From positions 218,600,965 to 218,664,964 of the forward strand of contig OX352774.1 in NCBI GenBank assembly GCA_947095535.1: a stretch of 64,000 bases of DNA, written 5' to 3'. The number at the start of each line of letters is the position of its first letter. Positions within the stretch are counted from its first letter, which is position 1. Shown here in pieces: positions 47,348 to 58,965 of this stretch. The notes under the pieces were generated by a model. It ran no database searches, was not told where the DNA came from, and saw only the letters and a program-made list of their open reading frames with translations. Source of the stretch: Poecilobothrus nobilitatus (lineage: Eukaryota > Arthropoda > Insecta > Diptera > Dolichopodidae). The translations under genes and the position numbers were made by a program.

Positions 47348-49140
47348 AGCACATTTCCAAAAAAATTTTGAAAAAATGTGCTTATTAGTTTCACTCTGTC
47401 CGTCCGTCCGTCCGTCCGTCCGTCCGTCCGTCTGTTTACAAAACTTCTACACCGTTAAAGATAGAGAAAAAAAATTTTAACCATAGGTAGGTCTCATAAA
47501 AAAAATAATTTTGTGGAACAACTTTTTCATGTAGCCCCCCCCATTACGGAGCTACACCCCCTCAAACTTTGAAAAAGTCCTATTTTTAAATGCATATATC
47601 TTATGTTCCGCTCAAGATTTTTTCAATCTGAAAACGTCATTCGACAGGTATTTCTTTTATCTTTGTAAATTAATATCAAAATTATACAATTTTTTTAAAT
47701 TTAGTATTTAAATTTACCGTTATGTGAGAACCAAATTTTGCATGATTTTTCTACTTTCATAACTCCGGCACGCTTCTAGATACAAGCTTGAAATTTTGAG
47801 GCAAGAAAGAACTTTTAGAATTAGTATAAGTTTCCTCAGAAAATTTTTTCGGACCACCCCCTGTTTATGAGCTATTAGGGCTTAAAAATTGAAAATTTGC
47901 TATTTTTAAACACCTGTAACTTAGGAACCTGCACACATTTTACTTCTGCAAGATGTAAAAATTAAAGTTACAATAATATATTTTTACGTGTGTGAAAGGT
48001 TTATTTTAATTGTAAAGGGTTCCAAAGTTGCAGCTCTTCAAAATTGTAAAAAAGCCCCATTTTCAGATGTATATATCTCGGGCTCTGCGTAATAGTTTTG
48101 CAATCTAAAACCGGCAGAAGATCGAAAATTTTATTATCTATATAAAACAATATCAAAATTATGTAATATTATGTAATTTACGATTTAAATTTACCGTTAT
48201 GTGAAAACCACATTTTGCATGAAATTTCTTTTTTCATAACTCCGGCACCCCTTTAGATAGGGACCTGAAATTTTGAGACAAGAAAGAACTTTTAGAATTA
48301 GTATAAGTTTCCTCAGAAAATTTTTTGGTAACGCCCCCTCTTTAAGAGTTATTACGCCTCAAAAATTGAAAATTTGCTATTTTTAGACACCTGTAACTTA
48401 GGCACCTGTAAAAATTTTTCTTCGGCAAGACATGAAAATGAAAGCTACAATAATATATTTTTACGTGTGTGAAAGGTTTATTTTAGGTGTAAAGGGTTCC
48501 AAAGCTGCAGCTCTTCAAAATTGTAAAAAAGCTCCATTTTCAGATGTATATATCTCGGGCTTTGCATAATAGTTTTGCAATCTAAAACCGGTAGAAGATC
48601 GAAAATTTTATTATCTATATAAAACAATATCAAAATTATGTAATATTTTGTAATTTACGATTTAAATTTACCGTTATGTGAAAACCACATTTTGCATGAA
48701 ATTTCTTTTTTCATAACTCCGGCACCCCTTTAGATAGGAACCTGAAATTTTGAGACAAGAAAGAACTTTTAGAATTAGTATAAGTTTCCTCAGAAAATTT
48801 TTTGGTAACGCCCCCTCTTTAAGAGTTATTACGCCTCAAAAATTGAAAATATGCTATTTTTAGACACCTGTAACTTAGGCACCTGTAAAAACTTTTCTTC
48901 GGCAAGTCATAAAAATTAAAGCTTCAATAATATATTTTTACGTGTGTTAACAGCTTTTCTTAGTTATATAGGATTCCGAACTTACGGCCCCTCAAAATTT
49001 CAAAAATGTCCTATTTTCACATTTTTTCTTATTACATGAAATTTTCAAATTTTTGTGTAAGTCACACTTCTAAACAGTTTGTATTGAGTTTTGGAAATGT
49101 GCGCTTTTAAAAACTGTTGGTTTACATTCTACCTTGTTTA
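47348..49140 (+). mobile_element. G-type (GTCC) element, copy 3, with three internal 477-bp units
   Basis: Full-length copy. The AGCACAT/ATGTGCT 5' hairpin is followed by TTAGTTTCACTCT and (GTCC)8 GTCT. Then come GGTAGGTCTCAT, TTACGGAGCTACA, an internal tandem array, TTTTGGAAATGTGCGC and a CTACCTTGTT end. The block ACCGTTATGTG occurs at 47716, 48193 and 48670, with spacings of exactly 477 and 477 bp. At 1793 bp it exceeds the single-unit copy at 15276 (825 bp) by about two units. The ORF that crosses the microsatellite (47208-47480) is a by-product. Confidence 0.9.
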
Positions 49141-49146
49141 TTAATT
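47716..49146 (+). repeat. 477-bp tandem units inside G copy 3
   Basis: Units share ACCGTTATGTGAGAACC or ACCGTTATGTGAAAACC, TCATAACTCCGGCAC, AAGAAAGAACTTTTAGAATT, AAAATTGAAAAT, ACACCTGTAACTTAGG and TATTTTTACGTGTGTGAAAG. The second and third repeats of the GTGAAAGGTTTATTTTA block are nearly identical to each other. The first unit differs more. The last unit changes to GTGTTAACAGCTTTTC, which leads into the element's 3' end. Confidence 0.9.
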
Positions 49147-49449
49147 TATACAATACGTACGTATCGCATGATTTACACTTTTCGAAGCACGTAATATGTT
49201 TTTAGATCCTATATTTGTCAGATACAAAAATTAACGAAGCTTTATAACAAATTTCAGCCCATTTAGATATTTCTGAAGTATATGTATGAGCATTTTATTT
49301 GAATAATTAATTCCAGTAGTTAATTCGGAACTAATTTTAAAAAAATGGTCGAAAATGGTTAAATTATTTCTATTTCGACTTTAAAATTTGAAAATAAATA
49401 TATAGATAGTATTGAAGATCAATCAATACATAGATATAGTATAGATTCT
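49141..49449. other. Gene-free spacer
   Basis: A/T-rich, nothing recognised. Confidence 0.6.
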
Positions 49450-49576
49450 GGCTCGAATACATAAAAATGATCTTGAACTCAAATCCCACTTTTTCATACA
49501 AAATTTACGGTAGAACTAGCATTTTTGTTTGGAAAAGTGAGGTTTGAGTTCAAGCTCAGTTTTATGCATACGACCA
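49450..49576. mobile_element. Palindromic MITE, family P, copy 3
   Basis: Core 49457-49569, 113 bp. The arms are ATCTTGAACTCAAATCCCAC and GTGAGGTTTGAGTTCAAGCT around a short centre; the ends are ATACAT and ATGCAT, with CTCGA/CGACC outward. Same size as the copy at 8773. The ORF starting at 49525 begins inside it and is not supported. Confidence 0.8.
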
Positions 49577-51759
49577 AAATGTCTATCTATAACGAATTAA
49601 AATTAATGTTAAATAAACCTTTTAGGTTGTACAAATTAAGCGTAGTATCTGTAACTATTAAAAGTTATAATGAGATTTTTAAACTGAGTTATCTCGAAGA
49701 TGATTATATAGATAATACAGTTTCTTTTAGTAGATATTAAATTATTTTAGGGATAAACTTTTGAGAAGTGTATTCATATTAAATAAAATATGGTATTTTA
49801 AGTTAGTTTTTACAGATTTATCTGTTATCTGTTTTAAATAAATTTTATATTTTTACCTGTACTACAGTTAAAATGTTAAGCTAAATAAAACATTGAAAAC
49901 TTTTAAACTAAAAAAAAACAGATAAAATACTTAATTTAACAAGATAATTACATAATTATATAAATTAAATCAATTTTTTTTTTTTCATTTTAATTAAACT
50001 ATTATATTTTAAAAGTTAAGAATTTTTTATTCTAGTTTTAAGTACTTAAATATTTTATAAGAAAATTTTACCTGATTTTATTTTTTTCCTTCAAGTTTAT
50101 TTTACAGATTTTTAAGCTCGACAATTTATTGTCCGATCCATCAAGATAATTTCTAAAGATTTTTTTTTTTTATTTCCGTTTTTATATTTTCTAAAGGATC
50201 TTGTATAACCATGTATAGTCTATAAGTAATCAAAAAGTTTTACAAGATTCCAAGGAAGACAGGACTTTACTTCAGTAAGAAGAATAATAATATATAATAA
50301 TAAAAAGGACATGAATAGAAAAAAAAAAACAAAAACTTTCAAATCTTTTCTTTTATTTTTTTTAAGCAATTTAAATCTAAGGTGTATTCGAAATGAACTC
50401 AGCTATACACAAAGTATTGTTGCCCTTTTTGCTCTTTAATTTTCTTTTTTTTTTACCATAACAATTTAAGTTTTTTTTTTTTTTTGTATATATACCTACG
50501 TAATTTTATATATTAACATATAACTATATAAAAATTTATTTTATGTGTACACACAATTTGGGACTAAAGGTATCCTTTAGAGGATTTTAAAAGACGTGAT
50601 TCGAATTTAAAAAAAAAAAAAAAAAATCGTCTTGATGAACCAGCATATCTATTTTCTGTTACTTTTGGGACAATAATCATCTTTTAAAGATATACAAATA
50701 GAAATGGTAATGGTAGATAATGTGGTGGTTTATTTTTCTAAAACACTAATATGTAATTTCTATATAATATAAAAAATATATAATATATATATATATATAT
50801 TTATATAAAAATGACTAGTAGGTTTAAGGATATAAGATTTTCATTACTATTTCATCGTTAAATTGTATTGGAATAAAAAAAAAAAGAAAAAAATAAATAA
50901 ATTGCTGAAGTGAATGACACATGGAATGGAAGACAATTCAAATTCATTGTTCTTATAGGAAATCTATATATATATACAAAGAAAAAATATATATGTATAT
51001 ATATAAAGAAAAAAAGTAAAAAAAAAATTTATTCTCCTAATTTGTTGGAAAAAAAAACCAAGAAATTTGGATATCATTAAAGTTATTTATAAAGATTTTG
51101 TTTTAGATGAAGATTTTATTATGAATTATTATAAATTTATTATAGATTAAAATATTCATATAGATATTTCAAAATGTTACGGATATTAAATAACTGTTGC
51201 TATAATAACATATAATATTTAAGCTAGTTAATAAATTTTCAAAACAGAGGAAATCTTTAAAAGAGTCTACACAGATTGCATTTACTGAAAGAACGATTTA
51301 TAATCCAAAAAAAAAAAAAATCGCCAATTTATTTATTAAACAATAAAAATATTCATAATAACTAATCAATAACTGATCCATAACTAATATTTTAATTCCT
51401 TGATGCATTAAAAACAACAGTAGAACTTTTATAGTCTCTTGACAAAATTTTGATACTGGAATTTCTTTATTTTCTTTCTCTACAACATTGGATATCAGAA
51501 TAAGAGAGTTTCATAATAAAGGGAAAGGTCTATAAGAAAATAAGAGAAACTTCACAAACAAGAAAAAATTTATAATGGCATCATAACTAAAAAAGACAGA
51601 GAGTTATTAAGAATCAAAAATTGCAATGGAAATTTTACAATGGAAAACATTCCTCCATCAGAACATTAACTTAGTTCTTTGATTTTTGTAATGAAAGTTT
51701 TAAATACTTAAGATATTAAGCTGTTAAAGTATGCCCGGCAATTATAGACTGGCTTTTAT
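49577..51759. other. Gene-free A/T-rich DNA
   Basis: A (TA)n run lies near 50779-50801, with T or A runs at 50471 and 50609. Nothing else recognised. Confidence 0.6.
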
Positions 51760-52060
51760 TAAATCATGCTATATGTGTTCCCAAAAGTTGATAATTCATC
51801 TGTGTACGATTAAGTAAAGTTGAAGATTATTAACATCTTTCTTCAAAATGTCGCTCCAAATTTTCTTACCCATCCTTCATAATTCTAAATGTTTTCCTAA
51901 ATCCCTTTTCCCAAAGGATTCCTCCCACATCCCTATCCAGTAAATCAATCTGTACACTTTTATTAAAATGTCCCAACCTGACGTTTGACTAAAAAGAGGT
52001 TAGTTTTGGTTGGTTAAATTCCAACACTATCCGGGAAAATTACACGCAAAACTTCTGTGT
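51760..52060 (+). repeat. Unclassified dispersed repeat, family R, copy 2
   Basis: Aligns with the reverse complement of 29510-29820 over about 300 bp. Shared words include CAAAAGTTGATA, TGTGTACGAT, CTTTCTTCAAAATGTC, TTTTCCTAAATCCCTTTTCC and a TTAGTTTTGGTTGG region. It is less A/T-rich than its surroundings. No terminal repeats or domain were recognised. Confidence 0.6.
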
Positions 52061-52458
52061 GATTTTTCAAGTTTTTCGCCGACCCTCATTAAAAAAAAGA
52101 AACATAATTTAAGTACCTATTTAATTATTATGAAAATTGTTTTGCAAAAAATATTTGTATTATTTAATGTATCATTCTTCGACAAAATAATGATGAGAGT
52201 TTAATTCAATCTAAATGATTCCTTATTATTTCGATGCAATATATTAGTTAATTTACTTTCATTTAATCTATTTTATAGGCTACACTCCTGTTAGATAAGA
52301 CAAAAAAAAAAAATTGTATTTTTTATAAAAAATATAAATAATAATAATAATCTATTTTAATAAATTTGTATGTAAGGGAAGAAAACAGTCATACATATAC
52401 ACATAGATATATATTCATATGCATAGAAAAACAACTTAAGTTAAGAATTAATAAAAAA
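52061..52458. other. Gene-free A/T-rich DNA
   Basis: Nothing recognised apart from A runs near 52300. Confidence 0.6.
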
Positions 52459-53767
52459 ACAAGGTAGAATGTAAACCAACGGTTTTTAAAAGCGCACATT
52501 TCCAAAACTCAATACAAACTGTTTAGAAGTGTGACTTACACAAAAATTTGAAAATTTCATGTAATAAGAAAAAATGTGAAAATAGGACATTTTTGAAATT
52601 TTGAGGGGCCGTAAGTCTGGAATCCTATATAACTAAGAAAAGCGGTTAACACACGTAAAAATATATTATTGAACCTTTAATTTTCATGTCTTGCCGAAGA
52701 AAAATTTGTACAGGTGCCTAAGCTACAGGTGTCTAAAAATAGCAAATTTTCAATTTTTGAGGCGTAATAACTCTTAAAGAGAGGGTGTTACCAAAAAATT
52801 TTCTGAGGAAACTTATACTAATTATAAAAGTTCTTTCTTGTCTCAAAATTTCAGGTTCCTATCTAAAGGGGTGCCGGAGTTATGAAAAAAGAAATTTCAT
52901 GCAAAATGTGGTTTTCACATAACGGTAAATTTAAATAGTAAATTACAAAATATTACATAATTTTGATACTGTTTTATTTAGATAATAAACATTGCGATCT
53001 TCTGGCGGTTTTAGATTGCAAAATTATTACGCAGAGCCCGAGATATATACATCTGAAAATGGGCCTTTTTCGCAATTTTGAAGAGCTGCAACTTTGGAAC
53101 CCTTTACAATTAAAATAAACCTTTAACACACGTAAAAATATATTATTGTAGCTTTAATTTTTATATCTTGCAGAAGTAAAATATGTACAGGTTCCTAAGT
53201 TACAGGTGTTTAAAAATAGCAAATTTTCAATTTTTAAGCCCTAATAGCTCATAAACAGGGGGTGGTCCGAAAAAATTTTCTGAGCAAACTTATACTAATT
53301 CTAAAAGTTCTTTCTTGTCTCAAAATTTCAGGCTTCTATCTAGAAGCGTGCTGGAGTTATGAAGGTAGAAAAATCATGCAAAATTTGGTTTTCACATAAC
53401 GGTAAATTTAAATACTAAATTTAAAAAAATTGTATAATTTTGATATTAATTTACAAAGATAAAAGAAATACCTGTCGAATGACGTTTTCAGATTCAAAAA
53501 ATCTTAAGCAGAACATAAGATATATGCATTTAAAAATAGGGCTTTTTCAAAGTTTTAGGGGCTGTAGCTCCGTAATGGGGGGGGCTACATGAAAAAGTTG
53601 TTCCACAAAATTATTTTTTTTATGAGACCTACCTATGGTTAAAATTTTTTTTCTCTATCTTTAACGGTGTAGAAGTTTTGTAAACAGACGGACGGACGGA
53701 CGGACGGACGGACGGACAGAGTGAAACTAATAAGCACATTTTTTCAAAATTTTTTTGGAAATGTGCT
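52459..53767 (-). mobile_element. G-type (GTCC) element, copy 4, with two internal 477-bp units
   Basis: A full-length minus-strand copy. At 53767 the minus strand starts with the AGCACAT/ATGTGCT hairpin and TTAGTTTCACTCT with (GTCC)7. At the other end (52459) it finishes with CATTCTACCTTGTT. The AACGGTAAATTTAAA block occurs at 52921 and 53398, exactly 477 bp apart. Its length of 1309 bp is about one unit more than the 825-bp copy and one less than the 1793-bp copy. No coding capacity. Confidence 0.9.
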
Positions 53768-54606
53768 AAAAAATCATAGAGCCCTCAAGTTATTTAAACG
53801 CAAAAAAAAAAAACAATTATGTTTTTGAAAGATAAAAAAAGATCTTGTTTCTGAAACATTTTATACATTTTGGCATTTATACAGAGTAGGGAGAGTCTTC
53901 TTAAGATCAATCGTGACCTATTCAGCTATCGGATAAATTGTTTTTAATAGAATATTAATATAGAATATTTCAACTTTTTTTTTTACCTGTTATTTTATTA
54001 TAAAGATTTTATTTTTTTTTTTAATAATCAAAAGCAAATATTTCATTATCAAAAATATGTAAATTTCATTGGGGGAAAAAAAAAATTATTTCTAGAAAAT
54101 TTAGAAAAATATTTTGTGATTAGATCACAAAACAAATCATAAAATTAAATTTCCATGTGAAATGCTGTGCTTCGCTTTACATATTGTGTCCTTTTTAAAT
54201 TAAATTTATTGAATTGCCTATTTAAACATTTTTTTAGAATTTATTAAAATTTATTAAACAGATATATTTAAAATATTTATTTTAAATTTATATTGTTGGT
54301 ACATATAAAATAATTTAATTTTCTATAATTTATATATAGATTTCGTATCGTTTAATAATATGCTCTATTTGAATAATAATTTTGTCCTTTTCACATGGTG
54401 CACATACAATACAATATGTTAGGGTAAATTTTTTAACTTTGAACAGTGCGTTCTTATTATATGCTTTTATATTAACTATCTGTTTTTTCTGCCTGTCACA
54501 CACTGTGGCCATCTCACAGAATACAAAAAAAAAATGAGTATTCTTTTATATCAACATGTCTGTATCTATCTATGTTTATACATATATATTCATATGGCTA
54601 GCTTTT
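53768..54606. other. Gene-free A/T-rich DNA with one block-edge motif
   Basis: At 54453-54475 TTATTATATGCTTTTATATT repeats a word found at the outer edges of both compound blocks (about 38652 and 61515). Nothing else recognised. Confidence 0.6.
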
Positions 54607-55625
54607 TATACCCGTACGATAGGATCGGGTATAATAAAATTACTCCTCCGTTTGTAACACCTCGAAATAAGCGAGCTAGATATACCTTCAAAGGTATGGA
54701 TCGGATCAGAAAAAAATTCTAAGACTTTTGAGCCATGTCCGTCCGTCCGTCAGCACGCTAACTCAAAAACTAAGAAAGCTAGAATCTTGAAATTTACACA
54801 AAATATTTTGGGAGTAATTTGTAGGTTCCCTATTTTTTTTGGTTGAGTTTGGAGCAAGCCTTAGGGTAGCTCTCGAACACCTAACTTTTATATCCCCACA
54901 TTTTTTTGCAATAGAGCTATGAATTTTTAACCACTGATAGATCTCACAAAAATATTAATTTTATTTTTAATAACTTTTTTTTGTAGCCCCACCCGTTACG
55001 GAGCTACAGCTCCCCAAAGGTTCAAAAAAGCTCCATATTTAAATTATTATAGCACAAGTTGTATAATGTATATCTTCATTTTGAAAACGCCAAATGATTA
55101 CTACTTTCATTAGCTTTAAAAGTATATATACAATAAATATATAATTTTGGCATACGGTGTCTTAATTTACCGTTATGCAAAACTCAAATTTTGCAAAATT
55201 CTTTAACCCTTCCATTTTCTAAACGGTTAAAGTTGGAAACTTGAAATTTTGACAGAAGTTAGATCTTTGAAAATTAGTATGAGTCATTTCAGAAATTTTT
55301 TTGATTATATTTACTATTTTGTACTTAGTAAATTTAATATACATTTACCGCTTAGTATTAAATGGTACTATAGAATATTTGAAAAAGTTTTGGATTGATA
55401 ATCGTTATGTGAAAGGTTAGAATCTGCTTTTGAAGAATGTACATATAAACATATAGTTTGAATATATGCACAACCCATAATTCTAGAAATTATAAAATTC
55501 ACCCAAATTATTTTAAAATACTAAAATATTAAAAAAATAATATTGTAAGCAGAGTGACAGGCTGTGAACATACTAACGGTTCGTACGGGTATCTAAGAGT
55601 TGACAAAGTCAACTGTATTCTTCCT
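54607..55625 (+). mobile_element. D/G mosaic element (D-type copy 4)
   Basis: It starts with a TATACCCG...CGGGTATA hairpin (54607-54633), then TTTGTAACAC, CGAGCTAGATATA, AAAGGTATGGATCGG, GAGCCAT and (GTCC)3 GTC, GCACGCTAACTCAAAAA and AAGCTAGAA; this is the D-type head. From about 54900 the body instead follows the G type: TTTTTAACCA, GATAGATCTCAC, GTTACGGAGCTACAGC, TTTACCGTTATGCAAAAC and GAAATTTTGA. It ends with GGTTCGTACGGGTATCTAAG and a perfect hairpin AGTTGAC-AAA-GTCAACT at 55598-55614. It therefore links the two families in this window. Confidence 0.8.
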
Positions 55626-56375
55626 CGTTCTTATACAATTTAATATTGGAAAGAGTTCTTAGTAGATACTTTAATTAGGTGATCTTTTTTGTTTTTAAAA
55701 AAGTATGTCAAATATATAAATAAAAATGTACTATATATATAATAGTATATACGTATGAAATATCAGAAATTTTTCTTTACTTTCAAAATATAGTAAAAGC
55801 AAAAAAAAAAATTTTTTGCCAAAATTTTTTAGAAGAAGTGAAGTCCTTTCGTCTAAAAAAAAATTAAATTTTGTGTTTGTAAGGCGATAATTACTGAATA
55901 GTAAAAGCCATTATAGCTCTTCTTACGTATTATGAATCGTGATCATATTTTATTTTATACATTTACTGTTAATGTCAAAGAAACTCTTTTTTTTTTTGTG
56001 AAAACATTTCTAATGCAATAATAATATTTATTACTATAAATTTATAAATAATTAATACACACTTTTTATTTTGTTTATACATATTATATAGTTTAGATGA
56101 TACATGGTCGCAACTGGGAATATAAATATAAATGAAAATGACTTTTTCAGTATTTTTGAAAATTTTCTTAGAATTTCCAGATTTCAACACGCTTTCCCGC
56201 GATTGATAAGCAATGCCTTTAACTATTTGACAACCGAGAACATTAATAAAAAAGAAAACTATTAGAGGCATTTAATAAATAAATAAAAAATAAATTAGAT
56301 TGCGAAAAATTTGTATGATACCTACCAGATTGATTTCAAATTTATAATAGGAATAATTCATTTTGTTAATTTAAT
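55626..56375. other. Gene-free A/T-rich DNA
   Basis: The 98-codon ORF at 55975-56271 (minus) has no recognised domain and a Lys/Phe-rich composition. Confidence 0.55.
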
Positions 56376-56812
56376 TAAATTTTAGTTAAAAGTTTAGAAT
56401 ATGTACATTGTCCTATTCCTTTGAAATTTTGCACATTGAAAATTCAGTTAAAATAACGAATTTCTGTGAGGATCGTGATTCGTGACGGAGGCTTTAAGGA
56501 GCTCTAACGATGGTTAGAAAATTGTGCGTACATATTAGATCTATATAAATAGTTAAAGTTATAGTTATAGATAGGTTTGTAAACAACCCTTAAGATAATA
56601 TACATATAATTAGTATGATTTGTATAGCTCTAACAATTTTGGATATATTCACCGTTATTTAAACATACATGTACACGTATTTTCAAAACACCGTTACAGA
56701 CCCTTAAAGTCTCCGTCAGAAATTCGTTATTTTTATTGAATTTTCATTGTACAAAATTACAAAAAAATCTGACAATGTACCTATTCTAAACTTTTAACCA
56801 AATTTTATTTTG
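56376..56812. mobile_element. Long-terminal-inverted-repeat MITE or foldback element
   Basis: The left arm (about 56376-56545) and right arm (about 56650-56812) are imperfect reverse complements over roughly 165 bp. Paired landmarks are TTAAAAGTTTAGAATA/TATTCTAAACTTTTAA, GTACATTGTC/GACAATGTAC, GAAAATTCA/TGAATTTTC, AATAACGAATTTCTG/CAGAAATTCGTTATT and GGAGGCTTTAAGG versus CCCTTAAAGTCTCC. The centre is about 100 bp. No ORF. No target duplication could be identified with confidence. Confidence 0.8.
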
Positions 56813-58947
56813 CTTTTTTTTTTTATGGTAAAATTAGTAAAATAATGCTTTGTCATTGAACTAAGTCTTATTCTCTCAGTCTAAAACAAAATCTACTAAA
56901 TAAAAGCATTAAAAAATAAACAATATCAGACAACTCTTACTACCATAATTTGGAAAATAAATTTTATTTTTTACTAATGGATTTAAAAATTTTTTCATTA
57001 AAATGATTTTAATTAACTTGTATCTACAAAACAATCTTTTCCTTTCTTTTATTCATTTATTTAATAATTTAGAGATTTTTGTTTTTAATAATTCTTTTAT
57101 AAATTAAAAAAAAAAATAAAATAATATCTGCTATAAAATAATTAACTTAAAAAGCAGGAAAAATGAACATAATTCTTTACACTATATCTTAATTTTTTTT
57201 TTTTTTTTAAGTTTTCTCCAAAATAATAAAAGGACAATATCTCCTTTTCAACAAAAAGAATTATCTTTGTTATTTTGTTGGTGGTTTTGTTTTTATTGTT
57301 TTGTTGAAAGACATGAAATGCAATAAAAAAAAAAAAAAACTTTAAAGTACTTGTAATCCATTATTATTTTGTTGACATGATATCAACAATTGCATTTTAA
57401 CGATTGTTTTTCCCTTTTTGTTTTTCTTTGCTCCCCATCAATTAGAATCTTTAAATCCCTTATTGAATGTTTTTTTGATGGAGAGTTTTTTTTCCTTTTG
57501 TTGTTGTTATGTTTTTTTGTTTTTTTTTTTACACAATAAAAAATAAAATTTTTGACATTGTTGGATGTATAATATTTTTTTTTTGGTTTATTTGTTACTA
57601 TAGTTTAATTTATATTTTCTTTGGTTTCGTTTTTTTTTGTTTTGTCGGCTTTTAACCATTTATGGTCATCAATGGTCCATCAGATTTATTTTAATAATTT
57701 TTTTGGTATTCTTGTAAAGATTTTTACAATTTAATTGAATGCTCTGAAAACAGATAAAATTATTATAGTTGAATTGGGTTAAGTTTTTTTTTAATTTCCT
57801 TTCATTTCAAAAAAAAAAAAAAAATTGAATGATAATTCACAATATTAAAAGATTTTTTTAAGTATCTATACATAATATATAGATACAATATATTATTATA
57901 TATCATTTTCATTTGAACAATGAAACAAAATAACTTTTGTTTTAAGGATTTTCAAAATTTAATCTAAATATTATGTACATACATACATACAATAAAACAA
58001 TAATGAAATAATGATTTTTGGGAAAAATACAATAAATTTGAATAAAGATTATGAATTGTAATAGGAAAGTTTTTATTGTTGTTGTTATTATTGTTTTTTG
58101 TTTTTTGTTATTGTTAATGTTAAATATCATTGTGAATAGAATTTTTAAGAGAATTACAACATGTATTATTTGATATTTATTTTAATATGTATATAAAATA
58201 TTTATTCTTGTTTTACATATACATATATTAGTAAATTATATTTAATGTATAAAAACAAGTAGATACTTTTCATTGTAATTTTTTCTTTTTAGTTTTTTAT
58301 TTTTTTTTTTTTTGATTATTCTTTTTATTGCATAATTTGAAAATTTATTACCTTAAAATATTAAATATATCATCACAGGTCATTAAGACTTTTGTTCATT
58401 ACAAAAATATTTATGATAAAAAGATAAAATAAACTTTGATATACGATACTTATATGAAACGATAAATATATATGTAAATATGCATAAACAGCTAATGGCA
58501 AAATATCATCAATTATACTATTAAAATTTTAAAATAAATAAATTTTGTAGTGTTTACTAACATAATTGAAATAAAAAAAAATTTTTAATTAAAATTGGTG
58601 TAACTGTTATTAAATATCCTATCCAATTTAAATTCATATTCATTTGCGAGTAATAAAATGATATCATACAGAATACATTTAACACAAAAGTGTGTTCAGT
58701 TAAAGTAAAAAAGGTATACAAATAAAGATAAAATTGAGGATCATCAATTTAAATCTAATATTATTGTGAATTCATTTATTTATTTTTAATTCATGTTTTT
58801 TTAATGAATTTCGAAATTCTGTTGTTAAAATACTTAGCAATTAATTTAAGTTTTTCTTATATAATTTTTAATAATTAATTCACAGATATTAAAAAATTTG
58901 ATTAAAAAAAACTTATAATGCAAAGAAACAATTAGCAAATTTTTCAC
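56813..58947. other. Gene-free A/T-rich DNA
   Basis: T runs at 57190, 57518 and 58301 and A runs at 57327 and 57811. The ORF at 57942-58130 is low complexity. Confidence 0.6.
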
Positions 58948-58965
58948 TTAGGTTAGGTTAGGTTA
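58948..58965 (-). repeat. (TTAGG)3 tract = 3' tail of the LINE remnant
   Basis: The plus strand reads TTAGGTTAGGTTAGGTTA. On the minus strand this is TAACCTAACCTAACCTAA, lying about 80 bp after the stop codon of the LINE fragment. TAACC-type 3' tails are known for several fly LINEs, so this is read as the element's tail rather than telomeric DNA. Confidence 0.65.

Noticed and set aside
47208..47480. 90-codon ORF with a PSVRPSVRPSV-like repeat
   Set aside because: The repeat is the translation of the (GTCC)n microsatellite in the G element, and the frame crosses the element boundary.
58948..58965. Telomeric TTAGG array or a chromosome-end fusion
   Set aside because: Only three units, placed exactly at the 3' end of a LINE remnant in the right orientation.
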